9,086 bases of DNA from Campylobacteraceae bacterium (lineage in GTDB: Bacteria > Campylobacterota > Campylobacteria > Campylobacterales > Sulfurovaceae). The stretch's first letter is position 1; each line of letters opens with the position of its first letter. The notes beneath the pieces were generated by a model that searched no databases, was not told the DNA's origin, and saw nothing but the letters and a program-made list of their open reading frames with translations. A program made the position numbers and the translations under genes. The stretch is from NCBI GenBank assembly GCA_027023145.1, contig JALVWV010000222.1:1-9086 (forward strand), read 5' to 3'. Below are positions 1 through 5,260 of this stretch, piece by piece.

Positions 1-63
1 GCTACGGTTATCGCCTTTTTTGGTTTGGCGATGCTGGTGCGGATTGCGCGGGATTTTTTGTAG
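1..63 (+). CDS. C-terminal end of a probable membrane protein (partial, 5' end outside window)
   Basis: Frame 1 reads ATVIAFFGLAMLVRIARDFL and ends with TAG at 61-63. The visible 20 residues form a hydrophobic stretch (VIAFFGLAML) followed by a short basic tail (RIAR), as at the end of a final transmembrane helix. The upstream part lies outside the window, so the family cannot be named. The gene converges on hisG with 56 bp between the two stop codons. The evidence is only an open frame at the window edge with a plausible composition. It could be chance, but the membrane-like residue pattern and the stop placed just before an intergenic palindrome argue for a real gene end. Confidence 0.5.
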   Translation, partial: ATVIAFFGLAMLVRIARDFL

Positions 64-88
64 AGCAATAGCCTACACAATAATTTAT

Positions 89-102
89 GGGACTGAAGTC
101 CC
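89..102. repeat. Palindrome GGGACTGAAGTCCC between convergent genes (REP-like)
   Basis: A perfect inverted repeat gives a 5-bp stem (GGGAC/GTCCC) around a TGAA tetraloop. It lies between the stop of the upstream gene and the stop of hisG. Its ACTGAAGT core recurs with different but still complementary arms at 3673-3712, also between convergent genes. There is no T-run next to it, so it is not an ordinary intrinsic terminator, although it could protect mRNA 3' ends. Confidence 0.6.
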
Positions 103-119
103 AGCCCCTGAAGCTTCCT

Positions 120-986
120 CTACTCTACGATTTTACTCACTGGCAATTCTACGATCGCTTTGGCTCCATGCTCTTTGAGTTTGGGGATGATGTCGCGGAG
201 GATCTTTTTCTCCACAACGGCGGTGATGTCCACCCAGTCCCCTTTGGCCAGATGCGACACAGTGGGGTTTTCACTGGGCAGGATCTCAAGGATCGCTTCG
301 AGTTCGGCTTCGGGTGCGTTGAGCATCAGGGCGGAGAGGGGGACGGCGTCGATGACGGAGTTGAGCATCATAGAGATGCGCTCGATCTTGGCGCGTTTTT
401 CGGGGTCTGCATAGGCTTCTTTATTGGCGATGAAGCGGGTGGTAGTCTCGAGGACGGTATCGATAATCTTCAGGTTGTTGGCGCGAAGCGAAGAGCCAGT
501 CTCGGTGATCTCGACGATCGCATCGGCCAAGTCGGGGACTTTCACCTCGGTGGTACCCCAGCTGAATTCGACGTTGGCAGTGACGCCGTGGGCAGCGAGA
601 TAGTCTTTGGTGAGGTTCACCACTTCGGTGGCGATGGTTTTCCCTTCGAGGTCTTTGACGCTCTTGTAGGGGGAGTCCTCCTTGACTGCCAGTACCCATC
701 TGATCGATTGATAGCTCTGCTTGGCGTAGGTAAGTTCGCACACCTCCACCACGTCCGCCCGCTGCTCCTGGATCCAGTCGAGTCCGGTCAGTCCACAGTC
801 GAGCTGCCCGCCGGCCACATACCGCCCCATCTCCTGCGCCCGGATCAGCATGCAGCTGAGCTCCGGATCGTCCACCGTGGGGTAGTAGTTGCGCTCCCGT
901 ACTTTGATGTCGTATCCAGCTTCCTTAAAAATCGCCAGTGTCGATTCCTGCAAACTCCCCTTGGGGATTCCGAGTTTCAATACCAT
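120..986 (-). CDS. hisG: ATP phosphoribosyltransferase, long form (HisG)
   Basis: This is the first enzyme of histidine biosynthesis. It joins ATP and PRPP to give phosphoribosyl-ATP and is cytoplasmic. The product is 288 residues, the size of the long, self-sufficient form (short HisG is about 200-230 residues and needs HisZ). The N-terminus (LKLGIPKGSLQESTLAIFKEAG) is the typical opening. The GTTEVKVPDLADAIVEITETGSSL stretch (about 144-167) is the conserved PRPP/phosphate-binding region, and NNLKII follows at 170-175. The last ~75 residues (VPLSALMLNAPEAELEAILEILPS, WVDITAVVEKK, IVELPVSKIV) match the ACT-like regulatory domain of long HisG, which in known enzymes mediates histidine feedback. 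The ATG start has AAGGAA 6 bp upstream. A TATAAT lies about 30 bp before it. The gene diverges from ssrA. No other his gene is in the window. Confidence 0.97.
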   Translation of the reverse strand: MVLKLGIPKGSLQESTLAIFKEAGYDIKVRERNYYPTVDDPELSCMLIRAQEMGRYVAGGQLDCGLTGLDWIQEQRADVVEVCELTYAKQSYQSIRWVLAVKEDSPYKSVKDLEGKTIATEVVNLTKDYLAAHGVTANVEFSWGTTEVKVPDLADAIVEITETGSSLRANNLKIIDTVLETTTRFIANKEAYADPEKRAKIERISMMLNSVIDAVPLSALMLNAPEAELEAILEILPSENPTVSHLAKGDWVDITAVVEKKILRDIIPKLKEHGAKAIVELPVSKIVE

Positions 987-1014
987 AAATATTCCTTTTG
1001 TGTCTTTTGGAAAA

Positions 1015-1043
1015 ATTATACCCCAAACCCCTTGACAAACTTA
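1015..1043 (-). promoter_or_regulatory. Candidate hisG promoter
   Basis: On the minus strand there is a perfect TATAAT at 1020-1015. With a 17-bp spacer the -35 position (1043-1038) reads TAAGTT, a weak match. Transcription would start near 1008 and leave a leader of about 22 nt that holds the AAGGAA ribosome binding site. The hisG spacer contains the -35 box of the opposing ssrA promoter. Confidence 0.6.
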
Positions 1044-1060
1044 CCCGAACGTGATATTAT
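1032..1060 (+). promoter_or_regulatory. Strong sigma-70 type promoter driving ssrA
   Basis: A consensus TTGACA (1032-1037), a spacer of exactly 17 bp and TATTAT (1055-1060) form the best promoter in the window. A full -35 box is unusual beside the other promoters here and fits a highly expressed stable RNA. The predicted start near 1067 lies about 99 nt before the mature tmRNA, so the primary transcript would carry a long 5' leader to be removed, normally by RNase P. Confidence 0.75.
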
Positions 1061-1082
1061 CCGCTTCCGCTTAGTGAGTGAA

Positions 1083-1161
1083 AGGCATTGCCTTGCAATG
1101 CTTACCAAAACTATTCACTCTTCACTCTTCACTCCTCACTTCAAAATGCAAAGCATTTTGA
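1083..1161 (+). repeat. Repeat-like leader of ssrA: hairpin, heptamer array, hairpin
   Basis: Three parts lie between the ssrA promoter and the mature RNA. At 1083-1103, GCATTGC-CTT-GCAATGC forms a 7-bp stem that can be extended with a G-U and an A-U pair. At 1110-1137 there are four heptamers: ACTATTC, ACTCTTC, ACTCTTC and ACTCCTC. At 1141-1161, TCAAAATGC-AAA-GCATTTTGA forms a perfect 9-bp stem. The heptamer array plus TCAAAA/TTTTGA hairpin recurs in front of hemN (5104-5153), so this looks like a family of intergenic elements and not ssrA-specific processing signals. No open frame is present. Confidence 0.6.
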
Positions 1162-1165
1162 CCAT

Positions 1166-1541
1166 GGGGGCGACTTGGTTTCGACTGGAGCAGTCGGGGC
1201 GATGTGCATGCCGGACTGGGCAACTCCGTTATACGGCCCAACGCAATAACTGCAAACAATACAGATTACCGTCCAGCTCTCGCAGTAGCGTGAGTTCTTA
1301 ACCCCGCGTAAGCGGCAGGACTGCCTCGCCGGTGAGTGTCATCTTAACCGGATCCGGAGGTATCACAATCTGATGACTATGCTTCGGGGAAGCCATGCCC
1401 CGTTGTGAGAATCCTGGCTGGTTGTGTGACGCTTTGGGTGTTTGAGCCGACCACAACGAGACCGATCAACACCGACTAAGCATGTAGAGTCATCGTTCTG
1501 TCTGTTTCAGGACTGGGGTTCAATTCCCCACGCCTCCACCA
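1166..1541 (+). ncRNA. ssrA: tmRNA (transfer-messenger RNA)
   Basis: This RNA rescues ribosomes stalled on broken mRNA, together with SmpB, and tags the unfinished protein for proteolysis. The 5' end GGGGGCGAC and the 3' end CGCCTCC-A-CCA pair as a 7-bp acceptor stem. The third pair is G-U, the alanine identity signal. The CCA is encoded at 1539-1541. The T arm is TGGGG-TTCAATT-CCCCA near the 3' end. The 5' domain has the familiar GACUUGGUUUCGACUGG tRNA-like start. The tag frame lies at 1252-1293. The predicted length of 376 nt is normal for an unpermuted one-piece tmRNA. The GC-rich middle and later segments should hold the pseudoknots, which I did not fold in full. No clear intrinsic terminator follows. 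Confidence 0.97.
1252..1293 (+). other. tmRNA tag-peptide reading frame
   Basis: The resume codon GCA (1252-1254) is preceded by AATAACT, and the frame reads ANNTDYRPALAVA before TGA at 1291-1293. With the alanine carried by tmRNA itself, the tag would be AANNTDYRPALAVA. The NNTDY part resembles the Helicobacter pylori tag. The hydrophobic end ALAVA replaces the more usual KAA or LAA ending but should still be read by ClpXP-type proteases. Confidence 0.9.
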
Positions 1542-1839
1542 TTAGCCAATCTAACTTAACCTCTTCAAAGCCCACAGTAAGGGAATCTCACTGCCTATCT
1601 TCAATCCAACACAGTCTAATGAATAGGGATAACATCTAACCTTATTTCGCAAGGGTCAGACGTTGAATATTCACCATTCACATTGTCTTACGATCTCTAC
1701 CTAATGATTAAACTTGAACCCCTTTTTTGGTAGAAACACTCTTCAGCTTTTTCTTTTCTCTTTTTTTGTTTGGGTATCATTGCTTTTCTTGGTGGCTTGA
1801 GGGTGTGCTTGCGATGACCATCTCAAAGTAAAAATTGAC
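1542..1839. other. Intergenic region after ssrA without a convincing gene
   Basis: About 300 bp up to the dnaX promoter hold only very short frames, none with a good ribosome binding site and family-like sequence. Three things are visible. There are two degenerate heptamers at 1669-1682 (ATTCACC, ATTCACA) of the kind seen before ssrA and hemN. There is a weak 5-bp inverted repeat, ACCTT/AAGGT-like, around 1640-1657. There is a very T-rich tract at about 1720-1770. I found no clear terminator for ssrA and no duplicate of the ssrA 3' end that would mark an integration site. Confidence 0.6.
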
Positions 1840-1873
1840 TACAATACCTTCCATTTATGTTCAAAAGAAGGAG
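1840..1873 (+). promoter_or_regulatory. Candidate dnaX promoter -10 box and ribosome binding site
   Basis: TACAAT at 1840-1845 is a one-mismatch -10 box preceded by an A/T-rich stretch. There is no good -35 at 17 bp, since the nearby TTGACT (1835-1840) overlaps the -10. AAGGAG at 1868-1873 sits 5 bp before the TTG start of dnaX and decides that start. The leader would be about 28 nt. Confidence 0.5.
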
Positions 1874-1878
1874 TCGAA

Positions 1879-3657
1879 TTGTCGTTAGCACTTGCTCGGA
1901 AATATCGCCCTTCTACCTTCGATGATCTTGTCGGACAGGATGCTGTCTCCCAGACCCTTTCACTCGCACTCGACAGCGATCGGCTCTCGCATGCCTACCT
2001 CTTCTCAGGGCTACGCGGCAGCGGGAAAACCTCCACGGCACGAATCTTTGCCAAAGCACTCCTTTGCGAAAAGGGTCCTTCCTCCAAGCCCTGCAACACA
2101 TGTGATCACTGCCGCATGGCCAACGAATCGCGTCACATGGATATCATTGAGATGGATGCCGCTTCCAACCGGGGGATCGACGACATCAAGGAGCTCATCG
2201 AACATACCAAATACAAGCCCAGCGCCGGTCGCTTCAAGATCTTCATTATCGACGAAGTGCACATGCTCACCACGCAGGCATTTAATGCTCTACTAAAAAC
2301 CCTCGAAGAGCCCCCGGATTTCGTCAAATTCATCCTTGCCACTACTGATCCGTTGAAGCTCCCGGCGACGATCCTCAGCCGCACCCAACATTTCCGCTTC
2401 AAGAAAATCCCTCAGAAACTCGTACTCAACCACCTCCAACATATCCTCAATCTTGAAGAGGTCGAGTACGACAACGATGCGCTGGATATCATCGCCCGCA
2501 GCGGAGCGGGAAGCCTGCGGGACTCTCTGACACTGCTCGATCAAGCCATCGTCTACTCCAAAAACCATGTTGACATAGAGACCGTAACCAATATGCTCGG
2601 GATCATCGAGCCTTCCCTGCTCGACACGCTCCTGGATCATATTCAGAATAAGGACGAAGCCAACATCCTCGCCTTTATCCAGCAGGCAAGTGCCTACGAA
2701 GCGGAGATGATCATCGATGAATTGACGCTCCATCTCAAAACCATGCTTCTCGAGCGCGATCCTCGGTTTTCTCCGATGATCATCGACCGATTTTTCCGCA
2801 CATTGGCAGATGCCAAGGAGATGCTTGGCATGGGAAGTGATGGGGAGTTTGTCCTCTCTCTGACCTTGTTCAAGATGGTCGAGGCATTGCAAATCCGGGA
2901 TATCGATGCGATGATCCACACCCTGCAAAAGGAGCTCTCCGGCGTCAAAGTACCGGAGCAGAAGGCATCCAAGCCTGCCCAGGAGCCTGCCCCTGTAACT
3001 CCTGCCAAACCGGCCGAAACAAAAAAGCTCAAAGAGGCTTCAGCCTCTCCCGAAGCTGCCCCCCTGCCTGACAAACCGGAGCAACCTATCGAAACACCTT
3101 CCGCTCCAGAGCCCGTAGCCGAACCGGCTCCACCCTCCACCGAGCCGGAGCAGACATCACAGCTCCGGTTTAAATCTCTGATGGAAAAGATTTATGACCG
3201 GGATTATGACCTGGGGAGTTGCTTCGAGCGCAACATCACGTTTGACCATTTTCGAGACCACACTCTCACTTGGATCTCCACCGCAGAAGGAGACGACAAA
3301 AAAACCCTCATCCAAGGTTGGAGCATCATCAAAATGTTTGTCCAGGAGATTTTCGGCTTCGAGACAAAAATTGTCAATGTCCCTTCCGCAAAAACACCCA
3401 AAACCTCCGAACCGAAAAAAAAAACTAACCTCCCCGTAGCCGAACCAACACCTGCACCCACTGAGCCTCCCGAAGTTGGTTCCATGATCGAAGCGATTGA
3501 GCTCCCCGACGATCCAAACAGCTGCATCAATCCTGACCCAGGTACCACCGAGGCAAGTCGCGAAAAAGACCCCTCTACTCTTCTCCAGGAACCGATGGTC
3601 AAAGAGATGATCGAACTCTTTCAGCCTAAAAAAGTGCGAATTGTTCGGAAGAGTTGA
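1879..3657 (+). CDS. dnaX: DNA polymerase III subunits gamma and tau (DnaX)
   Basis: This is the motor subunit of the clamp loader, which opens the sliding clamp and, as tau, ties polymerase to the replisome. The product is 592 residues from a TTG start with AAGGAG 5 bp upstream. AAA+ motifs are complete: Walker A GLRGSGKT (44-51), zinc cysteines C62, C71, C74 and C77, Walker B IIDEVH (122-127), the SR motif S166-R167 (SRT where E. coli has SRC), and sensor 2 GSLRD (210-214). The helical oligomerisation domain runs to about 355. A Pro/Ala/Glu-rich linker covers roughly 358-435 and a conserved C-terminal region follows, ending MVKEMIELFQPKKVRIVRKS. Two candidate recoding sites lie inside the gene (3021-3071 and 3415-3439), so more than one product is likely. 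The gene stands alone downstream of ssrA and converges on hemN. Confidence 0.97.
   Translation: MSLALARKYRPSTFDDLVGQDAVSQTLSLALDSDRLSHAYLFSGLRGSGKTSTARIFAKALLCEKGPSSKPCNTCDHCRMANESRHMDIIEMDAASNRGIDDIKELIEHTKYKPSAGRFKIFIIDEVHMLTTQAFNALLKTLEEPPDFVKFILATTDPLKLPATILSRTQHFRFKKIPQKLVLNHLQHILNLEEVEYDNDALDIIARSGAGSLRDSLTLLDQAIVYSKNHVDIETVTNMLGIIEPSLLDTLLDHIQNKDEANILAFIQQASAYEAEMIIDELTLHLKTMLLERDPRFSPMIIDRFFRTLADAKEMLGMGSDGEFVLSLTLFKMVEALQIRDIDAMIHTLQKELSGVKVPEQKASKPAQEPAPVTPAKPAETKKLKEASASPEAAPLPDKPEQPIETPSAPEPVAEPAPPSTEPEQTSQLRFKSLMEKIYDRDYDLGSCFERNITFDHFRDHTLTWISTAEGDDKKTLIQGWSIIKMFVQEIFGFETKIVNVPSAKTPKTSEPKKKTNLPVAEPTPAPTEPPEVGSMIEAIELPDDPNSCINPDPGTTEASREKDPSTLLQEPMVKEMIELFQPKKVRIVRKS
3021..3071 (+). 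promoter_or_regulatory. Candidate -1 programmed frameshift signal in dnaX
   Basis: A3021 is the third base of codon 381 (ACA) and is followed by AAA and AAG, giving A AAA AAG in the correct phase. This is the same heptamer that directs the E. coli dnaX frameshift. After 5 nt (CTCAA) comes a hairpin AGAGGC-TTCA-GCCTCT (3033-3048), a 6-bp stem with four G-C pairs. A ribosome that slips back one base would add 14 residues (AQRGFSLSRSCPPA) and stop at TGA 3069-3071. The product would be about 397 residues, ending just after the ATPase and oligomerisation domains, as gamma does. No Shine-Dalgarno-like stimulator is visible 10-15 nt upstream, unlike E. coli. A competing stem GCTTC/GAAGC (3037-3041 with 3052-3056) is possible. 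Confidence 0.6.
3415..3439 (+). other. A10 tract in dnaX with stops in both alternative frames
   Basis: Ten consecutive A's (3415-3424) encode K513-K515 and the first base of the next codon. Slippage into the -1 frame reaches TAA at 3426-3428, giving about 516 residues. Slippage into the +1 frame reaches TAG at 3437-3439. Either would remove the last ~77 residues. Thermus dnaX makes gamma by transcriptional slippage on an A tract, so a second, later product is possible. It could also simply be lysine codon usage in a linker. Confidence 0.4.
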
Positions 3658-3672
3658 AATACCCTATCGGAG

Positions 3673-3725
3673 CAGCGACTTCAGTCGCTGATATATACGA
3701 CTGAAGTCGTATCCCCAAGTCGTAT
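3673..3725. repeat. Pair of REP/BIME-like palindromes between dnaX and hemN
   Basis: Hairpin one (3673-3690) is CAGCGAC-TTCA-GTCGCTG. Hairpin two (3695-3712) is ATACGAC-TGAA-GTCGTAT. The cores are ACTTCAGT and ACTGAAGT, which are reverse complements, so the two units stand in opposite orientation. A third right arm, AAGTCGTAT (3717-3725), follows and runs into TTTT, so the left arm at 3695-3701 could pair with either copy. The longer-loop pairing would look like a dnaX terminator. The unit lies between two convergent stop codons, where a bidirectional transcript-end function is plausible. Confidence 0.6.
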
Positions 3726-3740
3726 TTTGATCGAGGTGTT

Positions 3741-5108
3741 TTAAACCGTTTTCGAAAAACTCTTCTTGCTCCCAGCGTACTTTTTCATATAGGCATCAAA
3801 CGGCATGGCAATATTACGAATCAGAAGAGTGCCGGTAGGACTAACCTTGATTTTTCGCTCATCCATTGTCAGAAGTTCAGCCTCTTCAAACTCTTTGAGC
3901 GCTTCGAGTGCATCAGAAAAATAATCGGAGAAGACAATCCCGTGTTCGGCTTCGACGCGGGGGATATCGATGGCGAAGTTGGCCATGAGCTCCATGATTA
4001 CCGCTTTGCGTACGACATCGTCTTCGGTCAGATCAACCCCACGCTCAAAGGGGAGCCGCCCAGCGTCAATGGTCGCTTCGTAGACTTTCATATCTTTGGT
4101 ATTTTGCGCATAGTAGCGCTCCCCCTCGCCGATGCTGGTCAACCCAATCCCGATGAGATTGGCACCCCCCTTGGTGGTGTAGCCCTGGAAGTTACGGTGG
4201 AGCTCCCCTTTGGCAATGGCGGCGAAGAGCTCATCTTCGGGTTTGGCGAAGTGATCCATCCCGACCATCTTGTACCCTTGGTCGGTAAGATAGTCAATGG
4301 TGTGCTGGAAGATACGGAGCTTGACATCAGGACTGGGGATCGTGGTCTCATCAAACTTGCGCATGGTTTTTTTCATCCACGGTACGTGGGCGTAGTTGAA
4401 CACTGCCAACCGATCAGGCTCGATAGTGTAGGCCAGTTCGAGCGTCGATTTGAAGCTCTCAAAGGTCTGGTACGGCAAGCCGTAGATCAGATCCATGTTG
4501 ATGCTCTCGATCCCGTAGCGGCGTGCCAGATCGACGGCGGCTTTGGTCTCCTCGTAAGGCTGGATACGGTGGATAGTCTCCTGAACTTTAGGGTCAAAAT
4601 CCTGCACACCGAAACTAATGCGGTTAAATCCGTGCTTTTGAAAGACCTGCATCTGTGCTTCGTTGAAGTAGCGCGGGTCGATCTCGACGCTGATCTCGGC
4701 ATCCCCGCTCCAGTTGGGAAAAGCCTGCTTGACATACGTAATGATTTCATCCAGCTCAAACGCCTGGTAATACGTGGGGGTTCCGCCACCGAAATGGAAC
4801 TGGATCACTTCCCGCTGGGTATCGAGATGTTTCGATAGGATGTCAATCTCTTTTTTAAGATATTCGACGTAGCGGCTGAGTTTGTCCTCTTTGGAGGTAT
4901 AGACGACGTTGCAGCCGCAAAAATAACACGCACTCCGACAAAACGGCAGGTGGATATAAATCGAAAGGGCATCGGTACCCGCTTCGAGGTACTTCAGGTA
5001 AGCATCGTAATCGAACGCTTCGCTGAACTCCAGTGCCGTGGGATAACTGGTATAGCGGGGGCCGGGCTTGGAGTAGCGGCTGAATTTTTCTAAATCAATG
5101 GTGCTCAA
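3741..5108 (-). CDS. hemN: Oxygen-independent coproporphyrinogen III oxidase (HemN, radical SAM)
   Basis: This enzyme decarboxylates two propionate side chains of coproporphyrinogen III to vinyls, giving protoporphyrinogen IX without oxygen, in cytoplasmic haem synthesis. The product is 455 residues, close to E. coli HemN (457). The N-terminal YSKPGPRYTSYPTALEFS is the family opening. The radical SAM cluster is C57-x3-C61-x2-C64, followed by G-C66 (PFCRSACYFCGCN). FHFGGGTPTY and ISVEIDPR follow, then the VQD and GLPYQT motifs typical of HemN. The start chosen is TTG at 5108, with AAAGGA 6 nt upstream. It aligns with the family start. A longer frame to GTG 5180 would add 24 residues read from heptamer repeats (YYSLFTIHYSLS) and has no ribosome binding site of its own. 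The SD and start lie in a hairpin. hemN is last in the minus-strand gene run. Confidence 0.95.
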   Translation of the reverse strand: MSTIDLEKFSRYSKPGPRYTSYPTALEFSEAFDYDAYLKYLEAGTDALSIYIHLPFCRSACYFCGCNVVYTSKEDKLSRYVEYLKKEIDILSKHLDTQREVIQFHFGGGTPTYYQAFELDEIITYVKQAFPNWSGDAEISVEIDPRYFNEAQMQVFQKHGFNRISFGVQDFDPKVQETIHRIQPYEETKAAVDLARRYGIESINMDLIYGLPYQTFESFKSTLELAYTIEPDRLAVFNYAHVPWMKKTMRKFDETTIPSPDVKLRIFQHTIDYLTDQGYKMVGMDHFAKPEDELFAAIAKGELHRNFQGYTTKGGANLIGIGLTSIGEGERYYAQNTKDMKVYEATIDAGRLPFERGVDLTEDDVVRKAVIMELMANFAIDIPRVEAEHGIVFSDYFSDALEALKEFEEAELLTMDERKIKVSPTGTLLIRNIAMPFDAYMKKYAGSKKSFSKTV

Positions 5109-5124
5109 AAGAGATCCTTTTGAG
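5104..5124 (-). promoter_or_regulatory. Hairpin enclosing the hemN ribosome binding site and start codon
   Basis: On the minus strand CTCAAAAG-GATCT-CTTTTGAG forms a perfect 8-bp stem with a 5-nt loop. The Shine-Dalgarno AAAGGA begins in the left arm, and the TTG start codon (5108-5106) lies in the right arm. If it forms in the mRNA it should hinder initiation until melted, as in RNA thermometers where U's pair with the purine-rich site. The same outer sequence (TCAAAA...TTTTGA) beside the same heptamers occurs before ssrA, so it may be part of an inserted repeat. Confidence 0.5.
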
Positions 5125-5155
<31 letters not shown>

Positions 5156-5178
5156 AGCGGATGCTTTGTACCAAGGCC

Positions 5179-5184
5179 ACTATA
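5179..5184 (-). promoter_or_regulatory. Candidate hemN -10 box
   Basis: TATAGT on the minus strand is the best -10 candidate in the argF-hemN gap, downstream of the argF terminator. No good -35 is seen. It would give a leader of roughly 64 nt holding the heptamer array and the start-site hairpin. TAATAT at 5227-5222 is an alternative. Confidence 0.3.
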
Positions 5185-5231
5185 TGTATCTATTCAAAAC
5201 CACTATCGCTCTCCTTTTCTAATATTAAATG

Positions 5232-5252
5232 AAAAGTTTCCCGCAGGGAAAC
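5232..5252 (-). terminator. Intrinsic terminator after argF
   Basis: Read on the minus strand, GTTTCCC-TGC-GGGAAAC makes a perfect 7-bp stem with a 3-nt loop, followed by TTTT. It begins 8 bp after the argF stop. The stem is short and the T-run modest, but position and orientation fit. It suggests hemN is mainly transcribed from its own promoter. Confidence 0.6.
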
Positions 5253-5260
5253 CACCTGAA

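Noticed and set aside
87..1301. A 404-residue open frame on the plus strand across hisG and into ssrA
   Set aside because: It is antisense to a clearly conserved hisG, low in recognisable motifs, runs through two promoters and into tmRNA, and has no ribosome binding site.
1442..1639. A 65-residue open frame over the 3' half of ssrA
   Set aside because: It lies over the tmRNA tRNA-like domain and CCA end, so the open frame is incidental.
1693..1776. A 27-codon lysine-rich frame (MIPKQKKRKEK...) on the minus strand after ssrA
   Set aside because: It is the reverse of a T-rich tract, has only a weak purine stretch upstream and no recognisable family, so it is most likely composition.
1542..1878. 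Integration site for a genomic island at the 3' end of ssrA
   Set aside because: tmRNA genes are common attachment sites, but there is no second copy of the ssrA 3' end, no integrase and no change to accessory genes. dnaX follows directly.
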